Notes under the pieces: generated by a model | Seen by the model: the letters and a program-made list of their open reading frames with translations, nothing else | Told to the model about the DNA's origin: nothing | Databases searched by the model: none | Program-made: the position numbers and the translations under genes | In this document: positions 34,134 to 45,469 of the stretch, piece by piece | Layout of the letters: every line of letters begins with the position of its first letter | How positions within the stretch are numbered: position 1 is the first letter of the stretch | Assembly: GCA_022575985.1 (NCBI GenBank) | Contig: JAKSXM010000007.1 | Location: 21,454,501-21,518,500 of the forward strand | Reading direction: 5' to 3' | Source of the DNA: Anagrus nilaparvatae | Taxonomy: Eukaryota; Arthropoda; Insecta; Hymenoptera; Mymaridae | DNA length: 64,000 nucleotides

Positions 34134-37023
34134 AAAGAGCTTGGCCGAGTAAGATAGGCGAATTTGCACTCATAGGCATATATGAAAAAACTAACTAGGG
34201 CATGTTTTTATACCTAAAAAATAAAAATTTTTTGCGTTGGTTTTAGACCTCTAGCCCACCCCGTTGTCTCCCTATCTCAAAAAACGTGTAAAAATCGAGT
34301 TTTTCTTTGAGCAAATCTTTAAAATAGTATAACTTTGCAAGAAATGGAGCTTATATGACGTGCCTGGCATCGTTGAATGCGGAATCCAGCATATTTTAAA
34401 AAAAAATTTTTTTGCGCCGATACCAACCCTTGCGCCGCTCTCAAACACTTAAAACTGGATTTCAAAAAACGAAAAATATCGAAATTTCTAATTTTTTCCT
34501 ACTACAAGGTTGATTGAACTGAATTTCTCATCAGTTCTTGGTAGTTATTTATCCAACTTTTAACCCTGGATACTTATTTTTTTTTTACAGGTGGGGCAAC
34601 ATGACGAAAAATCAAAAAAACCACTTTTTAATTTTTAAGCATTTTTATTTAATTACAATTGTTTGCCTGAACTTTTTAATTTAAAATAGCGATAAGGCCT
34701 AAAAAATATGATTTTTTATGAGGAATTTATTATATTTTTAAATACGGAAAAATTTAATAATCCTAATTTTTAATTATTCAGACACAAAGTTGTTTTTTAG
34801 CCTTATTTGAAATATAAAAACTCGCGGCATTTTTTTTGTGCATTAATAAAATTTTACATTTTTTCATTGCTGTATTTTGAAATTACGTGTAACATCGCAC
34901 TACAAAGCGCATCGCGGTGTTGCATCACACTGGGAATGAATCAGTTGCGCGAGAGAACAAATCGTAGTCGTCGCGCGCCACTAATACTCCAGTCAAAATA
35001 CGGGGAGGGGGTTTGTATTTTTACTGGCGAACATGAGATTTGCTATATTATATGTTTTTTGGGTCGCTGAACACGAAAATCGGGGTCATTTCGTAAAGAA
35101 ATGGGGGCTTCACCCCTAAATTTGCAAAAAACTACCCCAAAATGGGGTGTATTTTACATAGTTGCACTTTGAGCTCAGATTTGCACCATACAGGTTTTTT
35201 GGGTCGCTGATCAAGAATTTCGACTTCTTTTTCTTAAATAATTAAAATTTCACCCCTAAATTGGCAAAAATTACCCCCGAAAAGGGGGTGTTTTTGCTAT
35301 TTTCGCACTTTGAGCAACCAGGATATGTCCATATAGGTTTTTTGAGTCGCTGATTAAGAATTTCGACTTATTTTTCATAAATAATTAAAATTTTACCCCT
35401 AAATTGGCTAAAATTACCCCTGAAAAGGAGGTGTTTTTGCTATTTGGGCACTTTGAGCAACCAGGATATGTCCATATAGGTTTTCTGGGTCGCTAATCAA
35501 AAATTTCGACTTATATTTCATAAATATTCAATATTCATTTTTTTATAAAAAATTAATACTTACCTAAAAATAAATTATTATAGTGAAAATAAAATCAATA
35601 AATGAAACTTAATATATTTTTTTTTCTTTTATAATGCATGCTCAAGAAATATTGAATACTTATGAAAAATAAGTCGAAATTCTTGATTAGCGACGCAAAA
35701 AACCTATATGGACATATCCTGGATGCTCAAAGTGAACACCCATGTTAGGGGTAGTTTTAGCTATTTTATGGGTGAAATATTGAATATTTATGAAAAATAA
35801 GTCGAAATTCTTAATTAGCGACCCGAAAAACCTATATGGACATATCCTGGTTGCTCAAAGTGCGAAAATAGCAAAATCACCCCCTTTTCTGGGGTAATAT
35901 TAGCCAATTTAGGGGTGAAATTTTAATTATTTATGAAAAATAAGTCGAAATTCTTAATCAGCGACTCAAAAAACCTATATGGACATATCCTGGTTGCTCA
36001 AAGTGCGAAAATAGCAAAAACACCCCCTTTTCGGGGGTAATTTTTGCCAATTTAGGGGTGAAATTTTAATTATTTAAGAAAAAGAAGTCGAAATTCTTGA
36101 TCAGCGACCCAAAAAACCTGTATGGTGCGAACCTAAGCGCTCAAAGTGCAACTATGTAAAAAACACCGCAAATATTAGTGGCGCGCGACGACTACGATTT
36201 GTTCTCTCGCGCAACCGATTCATTCCCAGTGTGATGCAACACCGCGATGCGCTTCGTAGTGCGATGTTACACGTATGTCAAAATACAGCAATGCAAAAAT
36301 GTAAAATTTTATTAATACACAAAAAAAATGCCGCGAGTTTTTATATTTCAAAGAGGGCTAAAAAACAACTTTATGTCTGAATAATTAAAAATTAGGATTA
36401 TTAAATTTTTCCGCATTTAAAAATATAATAAATTCCTCATAAAAAATCATATTTTTTAGGCCTTATTGCTATTTTAAATTAAAAAGTTCAGGCAAACAAT
36501 TGTAATTATATAAAAATGCTTAAAAATTAAAAAGTGGTTTTTTTGATTTTTCGTCATGTTGCCCGACCTGTAAAAAAAAAATAAGTATCTAGGGTTAAAA
36601 GTTGGATAAATAACTACCAAGAACTGATGAGAAATTCAGTTCAATCAACCTTGTAGTAGGAAAAAATTAGAAATTTCGATATTTTTCGTTTTTTGAAATC
36701 CAGTTTTAAGTGTTTGAGAGCGGCGCAAGGGTTGGTATCGGCGCAAAAAAAATTTTTTTTTAAAATATGCTGGATTCCGTATTCAACGACGCCAGGCACG
36801 TCAAAAAATCTCCATTTCGTGCAAAGTTATACTATTTTAAAGATTTGCTCAAAGAAAAACTCGATTTTTACACGTTTTTTGTGATAGGGAGACAACGGGG
36901 TGGGTTAGAGGTCTAAAACCAACGCGAAAAATTTTTATTTTTTAGGTATAAAAACATGCCCTAGTTAGTTTTTTCATATGCCCCAAAGTGCAAATTCGCC
37001 TATCTTACTCGGCCAAGCTCTTT
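34134..37023. mobile_element. 2.9 kb near-perfect palindrome (foldback) with family A array at its centre
   Basis: The left end AAAGAGCTTGGCCGAGTAAG and right end CTTACTCGGCCAAGCTCTTT are exact complements, and the arms stay nearly identical inwards: CCCACCCCGTTGTCTCCCTA/TAGGGAGACAACGGGGTGGG, GGCGCAAGG, and CGCGCGCCACTAAT/ATTAGTGGCGCGCG. The outer ~850 bp arms are not related to family A; the centre (34983-36175) is. The element has no coding capacity, and both flanks differ. High arm identity implies recent formation or gene conversion between arms. Confidence 0.9.
34983..36175. repeat. Family A tandem units, four direct then four inverted
   Basis: Direct units have (G)GGTCGCT or GAGTCGCTGA near 35060, 35200, 35345 and 35488 (period about 140-145 bp), each followed by AATTTCGACTT and ACCCCTAAATTGGC. 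Inverted units have AGCGAC near 35688, 35817, 35962 and 36102. The left edge is the true terminus ATACTCCAGTCAAA; the right edge lacks roughly the outermost 150 bp. The spacer 35516-35650 is AT-rich. Confidence 0.85.
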
Positions 37024-37029
37024 AGGAGG

Positions 37030-40000
37030 GGGTCAAAAGTGTTTTAGATAATTGGAATTTAAAAGTCTGATTATAATTTCTGTTCAAAGACTTATAACAA
37101 TTAGGGATTATAAGTTAAAACTGTGTATTAAGTTATTCTATGCTTTTTGGTTTATAAGTTTTTTAATCACTATAAGTTTTAACTTTTACTCTAATTTATT
37201 AGTTTTAGAATATTATTAATAACTGTTATAAATATCTTATCCTTAAACTACGAGAAATTACATAATTCATGTTCAACTATTTTGTTATTAAGCTAAATTT
37301 AAATATTGAATTTATTGATTACTTTTGATTACATAGTTTAATTATAAGTTACTACTGGATTTACCTGCATATACGTAATAATTGTACAAATATGTCAATA
37401 TTTATTAAACAAATTGTAAAATTACATTTTGTACTGGCGAATAAATAACGCTATCTACTATTATTATTAAATTAAATTGATTGATACGTAATTTCATATT
37501 ATACAGCACTTTTAAATCATAAGATCAAATTCATTCATTTTTATATATGCTAAAAGAATATATTATATACCCTTGTAATGACAAAAGAACACAATAATTA
37601 CTAACAGACCTTTTTATTTGTTCAATAACTAAAAAAAAGGGTTTAAATAAAAGATAATAAGGGTTTTTTAAAAATAATTCTATAAATGCATAAATAACGA
37701 AATAAGTAAATAAAAATCATCCTAATTACTAACAATGTAAATTAATAAAATATTTAAAGAGAAATAAAGCTATAAGATTTAAAAGATCGAACGATATTCA
37801 CGACGCGTGTGGGTTCAAGTTTCTTTTGAAAGGTGTTAAATTACAGCAATGAAATAGTGGTACTATTTTGTTAACAATATATCGGATCGTCGATATAAAA
37901 TTTTATAGTGTATGTATTGTAAAAATAACCCTTTTATTTTTTTTCTCATCGAATGAGGGCAGATTCAGTACCAATATAGTGCCTTAGTTAATACCGCAAA
38001 AGCAATCAAAAAGAAACAAGATAAAAAATACAAAATTAAAAATAAAATATATAAGAACAAAGGAAAGCGAAATAAGGAAACGAAGAAAAAATGTGTACGT
38101 TCAAGAGGAGAATAAGGTAAAAATGCGACAAACTTATATATACGTGAGAGACCACGTGCATAAAAGTGTTAACTTTGCCGATACTACTTTTTTTTTTCTG
38201 GATTTTGAAAATAAGGTTTACATTTGTGTGTTTCTGTGACTATGTGTATAAGAAAGAGTAAGAAAAGAATCATGTCTACACGAATCTGTCGTCAAGACGA
38301 GAATTATCTTCCGTCGCATCAAAACTCCGCGCGCGAGAACGAGAATCGCAAAAAAAAAATAACCAATATACTTATAATGCTACATTCCACATTCAAGTTA
38401 CTTTTGTATATATTTAAAGTACACTTGGGTATTTACTTCAGAAAACAGAAAGTTGTTGTATTCTTCAAGTATGTAAGATTTAACTGATTAATTCTATATA
38501 TAGGTATGTGTAATATATATAAAAAAAAACGTTTTTTAAATAAAAATTTGCGAATGAGAAATCAAGAAATAATTTGGATTCAATGCAAATTTCAGATGTA
38601 ATGGATATTCCAATTAATCAAGACATATAAAATTTATTTATTTTATTTTTTATTTTAAAATTATACAAATAAAGTGAACTGATCTTTTAATTGATTTCAA
38701 AATTTCTTGTTTATATTTTATTAAATATTATTGAAATTGGTATTTTTGAAATATTATGCTGGTGTATGATGCAAGTGAGATATTAAATTTTTGCGTTTTT
38801 CAACATTTTACGAAAATTAGAGGGAAGGATTTTAAAATTTTGTGTTATTTGACACAAAAAACTAATCGAAATTGTAAGACTCTATTAAAGACTTAAAAAA
38901 ATTAGATTAAAAATCACATGGAAACCTACATTGTAAGGCTCAGAAGGCCCATTAAGGGTAAAGGGGATGTTTATTTACCAGAGTTTTTTCTGAATATTTG
39001 GCTTCCCAAACATTTAGCTATCCCTTTGATAGAGTTTACTTAAAATTAAAATATTTAAAATATACCATCGATTGAACTTTCACACCTCAAATCTTATTTT
39101 CAATCTTCTCAACCAATTTTTCATGAACTTATTAAAATTCTTTTTTAAATATTCAATAAAAAAATAACAAAATCCTGAATTTCAAAGATTATTAAAAATT
39201 CTTTTTTAATGAAGCAGATAATAGGTGGGCAAAACTAAACCGACAAATCCTTGTTAGCTTTCAAAAAAAAAAAATTCCATACAAAATTTTGTTATTTAGC
39301 ACCTGAGTAGCTAAAATGAGTTTTAAAAAAGTAATTTAGAATATATATTTTTGATTGATAGTCAATTATCAAAAGAATATGTAAATAATAAAAAGTAAAA
39401 ATTATTTCTTAATTAAGATAATAATAGAATTTTTCAACAAAAAAAAAATCTCAGAGTATATTATAAATTGCTATATAATTATTCCATCAACATGATACAA
39501 GCTATGATTTTATAGGCAAAAAAAAAATATAAGAAATATAGTGTCTGTTAATATAATAAAAAATAATTAGAATACAAAAACATGAAATTAAAGATGATAG
39601 AAGGGAATAAAATATGGTTTATACGTATTCTTTCATCAGCTGCTACGTTAAATGTATGATGGTATCGTGCCTAAGGCAAATTGCTATATCTATCAATATA
39701 TATAACTCATGATATAGGGTAAGCAATGCCACCTTATCCTGCGATATGGATATTTAAATAATATAAACCACCTTCTTATAAGTATATCATACGCGAAAAA
39801 CAGTAGAAATGATAATTATTTTTCACAGTAGGGAAAATCATTTTATCACGTAAGGATTTCTTTATTCAAACGTATGGTTAAATAAATATATATCAGCTAT
39901 TTTATGTTCATAAAGAACAAATGGAGAGAATTTAAGAAATGGACTAGCTTTTCATTTAGCGTATATAAATTTACTAATACACTAACATTTTATAGAATAT

Positions 40001-40610
40001 TTAGATCGCGTGGCTTAGACACATTATGAAATAATATACATATTTATATATAAGTAAAACACTTAAAAAGACAAGTGTATAAGATACACAAATACCATGT
40101 AAATTTAAGTTTTAATTTAATAGAAAAAAAGATAGTTATGTAATTATTTGATAAGGATTTTAGTGTTTAAGTTGGTTGTATGTAACAGTTAACTTGCATA
40201 TTTCAAGAAAATTGATGTTTTAATTCTGAGTGTACAAAAATATTTAACAAATTACAAAGTTTTCAAGCTAGAACTTTAGTCTTCAAGCTACCAAAGTTAT
40301 AAAAAAAATTAATTTTTTTTTCTAGTAGGAAATGTAATAATTTGCAAAAGCGCACAGCTTTATAGGTATTCATATAGAACGAGGTCAAAAATGTCTAGCA
40401 GTCATCTGAACACCACCATAACCAAAATATTGTTTGTTAGGTCAGTCAAGTGTCAGACTCTTTCTGAAAAGAGGAGACCACTACCTTTAGAAAACCAAAG
40501 TACAATCCATAGTTATGGATGAACTTAAGATGAAAACACACACCCAATACCCTTCGTTAATTCAATGGGTATCCTGGGCTTAGAAACATAGGGCTGACTG
40601 TTATAAAATG
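37030..40610. other. Intergenic DNA, no gene; candidate regulatory patches
   Basis: Mostly AT-rich single-copy-looking sequence. Patches of more balanced composition at 37790-38000, 38085-38350 and 39600-39800 stand out. No exon with supportable splice sites, RNA gene or transposon was found. An 87-codon frame at 38224 has no recognisable domain. Confidence 0.5.
39668..39678. promoter_or_regulatory. AP-2-type palindrome TGCCTAAGGCA
   Basis: Contains GCCTAAGGC, fitting the AP-2 consensus GCCNNNGGC, within a 200 bp patch that also has CAGCTG (E-box, about 39638) and CCTTATCC (about 39733). A sequence match only. Confidence 0.25.
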
Positions 40611-40624
40611 TGTTCTCGTAACCA

Positions 40625-40815
40625 AGAAGTATGGTACATGTTCACTTAGTTATTATTCATGCACAGTTTCAACATATACTATACTCCCTAATTATTATAA
40701 GTCATAGAACCAAAATAATTATAAGTCCCTAAATCGATACTATAAGTCCATTTGACCCTCTTCCCCCATAAAAACGTTACCTTTTCACCCCCCCCCCCCC
40801 TATACTGCAAAAAAT
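40625..40815 (-). repeat. Family B copy, partial
   Basis: On the minus strand the order is G tract (C tract 40787-40800), AAATGGACTTATAGTATCGA and GGGACTTATAATTATTTTGG. These are the two family B minisatellite words, ending near a decayed GTACATGTTCAC end. Confidence 0.6.
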
Positions 40816-41155
40816 ATTACGCTGCGATCCTGAAAATTTATCCAAAAGCTTTTGTTTGTTCTTATGTTTTTGGTGAAAGTGTCACCCTTCAAACCCCGTA
40901 AACCGAAAATTTTGAAATTTCCGTGTAGATTCGTTCTGTGGTATATATCATTCTTGCTATCATAAATTTTTTTAGATTCTGAAAAATAAAATCTTAAGTT
41001 TCGTGCGATTGCATGATCCATCCAAACTTTTAGATAAGGTTCGAATTTATGCGTCTTTTGTCTTTAATTTTCATCATTATAATATAGCATCACTTATCGT
41101 AAATCCATAATGTAAGAGTACTGAGGATGAACAGAAGTATCTTCGTATACTTATT

Positions 41156-42390
41156 AACATGGAACATGTTTATAGGGAGGGGGTACTTCAGAACATGAAA
41201 ATTAAGGGAGGATCAAATTAGTCCTATTTAAGGGGGGGGGGTGGTCAAATATGTCCTATTTAAAGGGGGTGTTCAAATATGTCCTATTTAAGGGGGGTGT
41301 TCAAATTTTTCCTATTTGAGGGGGGGGGTCAAATATACGGTCTTTGAGTGCTGGACGTGGTATTTTCGAAGTCAAATGACAAAAAAAAATTATGGGTTGG
41401 CATTAGTATACACTAATACTATATTTCGTAGTATAAGTTAAGGCGAAATACGGAGATCTCTCATTTATACCAACCTATGAATTTAATTTTGTCATATGAC
41501 TTTGAAAATACCACGTCCAGCACTCAAAGACCGTGTATGTCCTATTTAAGGGGTGTGGTCAAACTGGTACTATTTAAGGGGGGTGGTCAAATTTGTCGTG
41601 TTTAAGGGGGGGGGGGGGTCAAATGAAACTTAGAATAATTAGGAGACTTTGAAAAATCTGAGCTTAAGGATGTTGCTCACCTTTTTTGTTTGAGTACAGA
41701 TTTTAATAAAAGTTGGTATATAACAAGAAAGCATATTAAAAAATACATATTTAAAATTAGAAGATCCTAGGGTGACTCCTTCATTATTAAATAATTAAAA
41801 ATAATTTTGCTTCTCCGAGCATCTTATACACGTGATTCTTATGGGACGACATTTTACAATAAAAAATTTAAGTATTTTTTGAGTACAGTTTTTGATAAAA
41901 AAATTATAACATATAAAAAACATATCGTAGAATATAATTATTCAATTTATTTTAGACTAGGGTGGTTTGTTTATAACGAAAATTTTATTTATTTAACAAT
42001 GCTATCGTATAATTGTGCGCGCGCAAGGTTCTCGCTTCTATAGTAATATGATAGAAAGAGAGAGTAATAGTTTCTTATGCCTATTATCCTCAGCTTGGTA
42101 GTTATCATCCTTAAGGGCTTAAGATAATACAGGTTTATGGACTTAAAATAATATCGATTTAGGGACTTGGAATAATATCGATTAAGGGACTTGGAATAAT
42201 TCAGGTTTAGGGAATCAAAATAGTTTGGGTATAGAATCTTAACAGCTAGTAAGGTGATAATTACAAATTAGAAAATTAGAAAATTCTATTGTAATGTTGA
42301 GTAAAATTTGTATTATACCTAGTTCTCAGCTGGAAATAAACATGCTCCATGCATTTAGGTTGTGTTTACACCGGTTATAAGTTTTATAAA
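41156..42390 (+). repeat. Family B, longest copy
   Basis: It starts AACATGGAACATGTTTATAG, then GGGAGGGGGTACTTC. About eight units of TCAAATATGTCCTATTTA plus a G tract follow (41207-41336 and 41535-41625). A spacer leads to GGGACTTGGAATAATATCGA units (about 42115-42215), then the conserved tail GATAATTACAAATTA, CTCAGCTGGAA, CATGCTCCATGCATTTAGG and CCGGTTATAAG. It is interrupted by a MITE at 41337-41534. No coding capacity. Confidence 0.8.
41337..41534. mobile_element. 198 bp MITE inserted in family B
   Basis: ACGGTCTTTGAGTGCTGGAC and GTCCAGCACTCAAAGACCGT are exact terminal inverted repeats, continuing through GTGGTATTTTC/GAAAATACCAC. The flanks TCAAATAT and GTATGTCCTA rebuild the minisatellite word when joined, with a short duplication (TAT). 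Confidence 0.9.
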
Positions 42391-42846
42391 TTGATTTTTA
42401 CTTCCAGGCAAGCAGATTGATTAGAAAGATTCTATAGTTACCACCTGGATTAAATTCTATATCCCATGTGATCCACACGTTTGATTATACCTCTCATAAT
42501 TTCTTCCCGAAGTATTGTATACTTATTTCCCTTGTCTAACTTTTTGTTATATTTTTTCTCAATTAAAAATCGTTTTCCAAATACTTCGCATACAAATGTC
42601 CTATATTATCGATTTTTGGTTCAGACTCAATATATATTTTATTTAAATAATAAAAATCGATTAATCTAAAACAAATATCATAGCAGTAATTCAATGTTCT
42701 AAGGATACCTTGCTTCACAATCATATATTATTATATTCAGATTTTGATGACCACTTACTCTCAGAATAAATCTATTTAATTATATGATTTAATTTAGAAA
42801 TAGAAAATTATTAAAAATCTTAGAGAAAGCTACATAAATATTTCTA

Positions 42847-45468
42847 CACTGAAAAAAAAATCCGCTTGCCGCAAGCGGATTTTTCCACTTGCCGCAAGCG
42901 GAATTCCGTTTGCCGCAAGCGGATTTCCGCTTACCGCAAGCAGAATTCCGCTTGCCGCTAGCGGATTTTTTTGTTTTGTTTAAACCATTGCAAATGGCTT
43001 GAAACGTAAAAATAAACCTTAAAAAAATTATTTTTTTGAATTCAAAACTTCATAAAACTGAATTTTAAAGCTCAAAAGTTAAAAAAATCTTTTTAAAAAT
43101 AAAGATTACTTATTTAGCTTTTAAAACTTTTTTAAGTGGAATTATTATTGAAAGGTAATAATAAAAAGTTTAATAAAATATATTTCATTAATTACTAGCT
43201 TTAGAAATTACCGAAAACAGCTGAAAACAACTTCAAACCTAAATTAACCAATTTTGGATCATTTTTAAAATAACCAAATCAGTCTCGTTTTTTAAGGATT
43301 TTGTTTATTACTAATTTTTTTACAGATTTTTTTATTATTTACTTTAACTGTACATATTTTAAAGTATTATTTTTCTGTTAAAAATAATTTTTCTTTTAAT
43401 TTTTAGCGTCTTAGAACAGTTAAATATTGGTTTTTTTAAAAATTCATAGACTTGCGATGGTAGCGATCTTACTCGACACAAAAAAAATTGAACACATCAC
43501 TTTTGAACACCTAAATTAAAACATACAAAACTCAACACACAATATTTTTTACACTAATTATTGCACGCGATTTAAATTAAACACAAAATTTTCAGCCCAT
43601 TTTATTTGACACAAATTCAAAACAAAAAACTAAAATTTAATTAGTTTTTACACGATTTGCATAAAAAATTTTTGTGTCGAATAATACGTGTCAAAAAAAT
43701 TTGTGTTGGATTTAAATGGTGTGGAAAAAATAGTGTTAAAAAAAATGCGTGTTGAGTTTTGTGTGTTTTAGTCTTGTGTTCAATTTTTTTCGTGTTGAAT
43801 AAGATCGGTACCCTTAGGATTTTTCTAGCAGATTCAAATGATGTTATAAACTGGACTAAAAGACGTATTCCCTAGTAATTTTTAATTCTAGTAGAATTCG
43901 AACTCCCTATTTATTTTAATATTTTAATATGCTTTGCAGGAGAAAAATTCATTTTTTAAGATTTTTAGGGTACCAGTTATGAGGGGACCAATTTTTAAAA
44001 GTTTTGCAGTCTTCAAGAAAAAATTTTCTGAATAATATTTGCAAGAATTACTTATATATTTTTTCCACGAGATTTCGTTGAAAGCACTATAGTTTTTTTA
44101 TCTGGGATTTTTCTTTGCCATAAAATCTTTAGTTTCTATTTTTACTAGCTTTGTCCAATCTTATAAATTTGTATTAGTACCCCATTTGAGCCTAAAGAGT
44201 TTGAAATATTTAAAATTATCTTGAATAAATAAATAGATAGGAAAAAACTGCTTAAAAAAATGCGAAATCGTTTCGTCTGAAGATGAAAATTCACTGACTT
44301 ATCAAATTTTTAAGTTATTGTGCTTCAAGTAACGTGTAATTGAGATTGTAGGAGAATTTTTGCAAAATCTTTAATTAACGATAACTCGTTTATTAAAAAA
44401 CAAAAAATTTTAGCATTTTTTCGAGTGTTTTTTCCCTGACTATTTATTTATTAAAGATAATTTTAAATATTTCAAACCCTTTAAGCTCAAATGGGCTACC
44501 AATGCAAAATATATAAGATTGGACAAAACCAGTAAAAATAGAAACAAAAGATTTTATGGCTAAGGAAAACAACAGATAAAAAAACTATTGGTTTCATCGA
44601 ATTTCCGAGGAAAAAATATATAAGTAACTCTTGCAAATATTATTCAGATAATTTTTCCTTGAAAACTGCGAAACTTTTAAAAATTGGTACCTTCATAATT
44701 GGTACCTTAAAAAACTAAAGAAATGAATTTTTCTCCTGTAAAGCGTAGTAAAATGTTAAAATAAATAGTGAGTTTGAATTGTACGGAAAAAATTACTTGG
44801 GAATATACCTTTTAGTCCAGTTTATAACATCATTTGAATCTGCTAGAAAAATCTCAAGTCCATGAATTTTTCAAAAACCCAAATATATAACATTTGAACT
44901 GCTCTAAGACGTTAAAATAAATTAAAAGAAAAATTATTTTCAACAAAGATATTACTTCAAAATATATAAAATTAAAGTAAATAATAAAAAATCTGTAAAA
45001 AAATTAGTAATAAACAAAATCATTAAAAACGAGACTGATTTGGTTATTTTAAAAATGATCCAAAATTGGTTAATTTAGGTTTGGAGTTGTTTTCAGCTGT
45101 TTTTGGTAATTTCTAAAGCTAGTAATTAATGAAATATGTTTTATTAAACTTTTTATTATTACCTTTCAATAATAATTCCACTTAAAAAAGTTTTAAAAGC
45201 TAAATAAGTAATCTTTATTTTTAAAAAGATTTTTTTAACTTTTGAGCTTTAAAATTCAGTTTTATGAAGTTTTGAGTTCAAAAAAATAATTTTTTTAAGG
45301 TTTATTTTTACGTTTCAAGCCATTTGCAATGGTTTAAATAAAAAAAAAAAATCCGCTTGTGTCAAGCGGAATTCCGCTTGCGGCAAGCGGATTTACGCTA
45401 GCGGCAAATGGAATTCCGCTAGCGGCAAGCGGAATTCCGCTAGCGGCAAGCGGAATTTTTTTTCAGTG
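42847..45468. mobile_element. 2.6 kb foldback element with CCGCTTGCSGCAAGCGG arrays at both ends
   Basis: The terminal sequence CACTGAAAAAAAAATCCGC is mirrored by GCGGAATTTTTTTTCAGTG, flanked by TA on both sides. Each end has about five imperfect copies of the odd-length palindrome TCCGCTTGC-S-GCAAGCGGA (42861-42965 and 45352-45455). Inside, the arms are near-identical complements (e.g. TTGCAAATGGCTTGAAACG / CGTTTCAAGCCATTTGCAA) to a centre near 44330. No protein is encoded. The left arm is interrupted by an insertion at 43455-43817. Confidence 0.92.
43455..43817. mobile_element. Nested ~363 bp inverted-repeat insertion
   Basis: Present in the left arm of the 42847-45468 element, absent from the right arm, where the sequence reads straight through (CTTGAGATTTTTCTAG). 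The termini are related inverted repeats: GCGATCTTACTCGACACA against the complement of GTTGAATAAGATCG. The interior is full of ACAC/GTGT words such as TTGAACAC, CAACAC and TTGACAC. Confidence 0.88.
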
Positions 45469-45469
45469 T

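Noticed and set aside
34983..36175. CRISPR-like regular repeats
   Set aside because: Units are ~140 bp, degenerate and inverted at the centre, and the genome is eukaryotic; this is a foldback/tandem transposon structure.
38224..38487. 87-codon frame with basic N-terminal half
   Set aside because: No domain, no Kozak-like context or splice signals that distinguish it from chance, and the C-terminal half is AT-rich low-complexity sequence.
42115..42230. Telomere-like TTAGG words in TTTAGGGACTTAGAAT units
   Set aside because: TTAGGG occurs once per ~24 bp unit of a family B minisatellite, not as a (TTAGG)n array.
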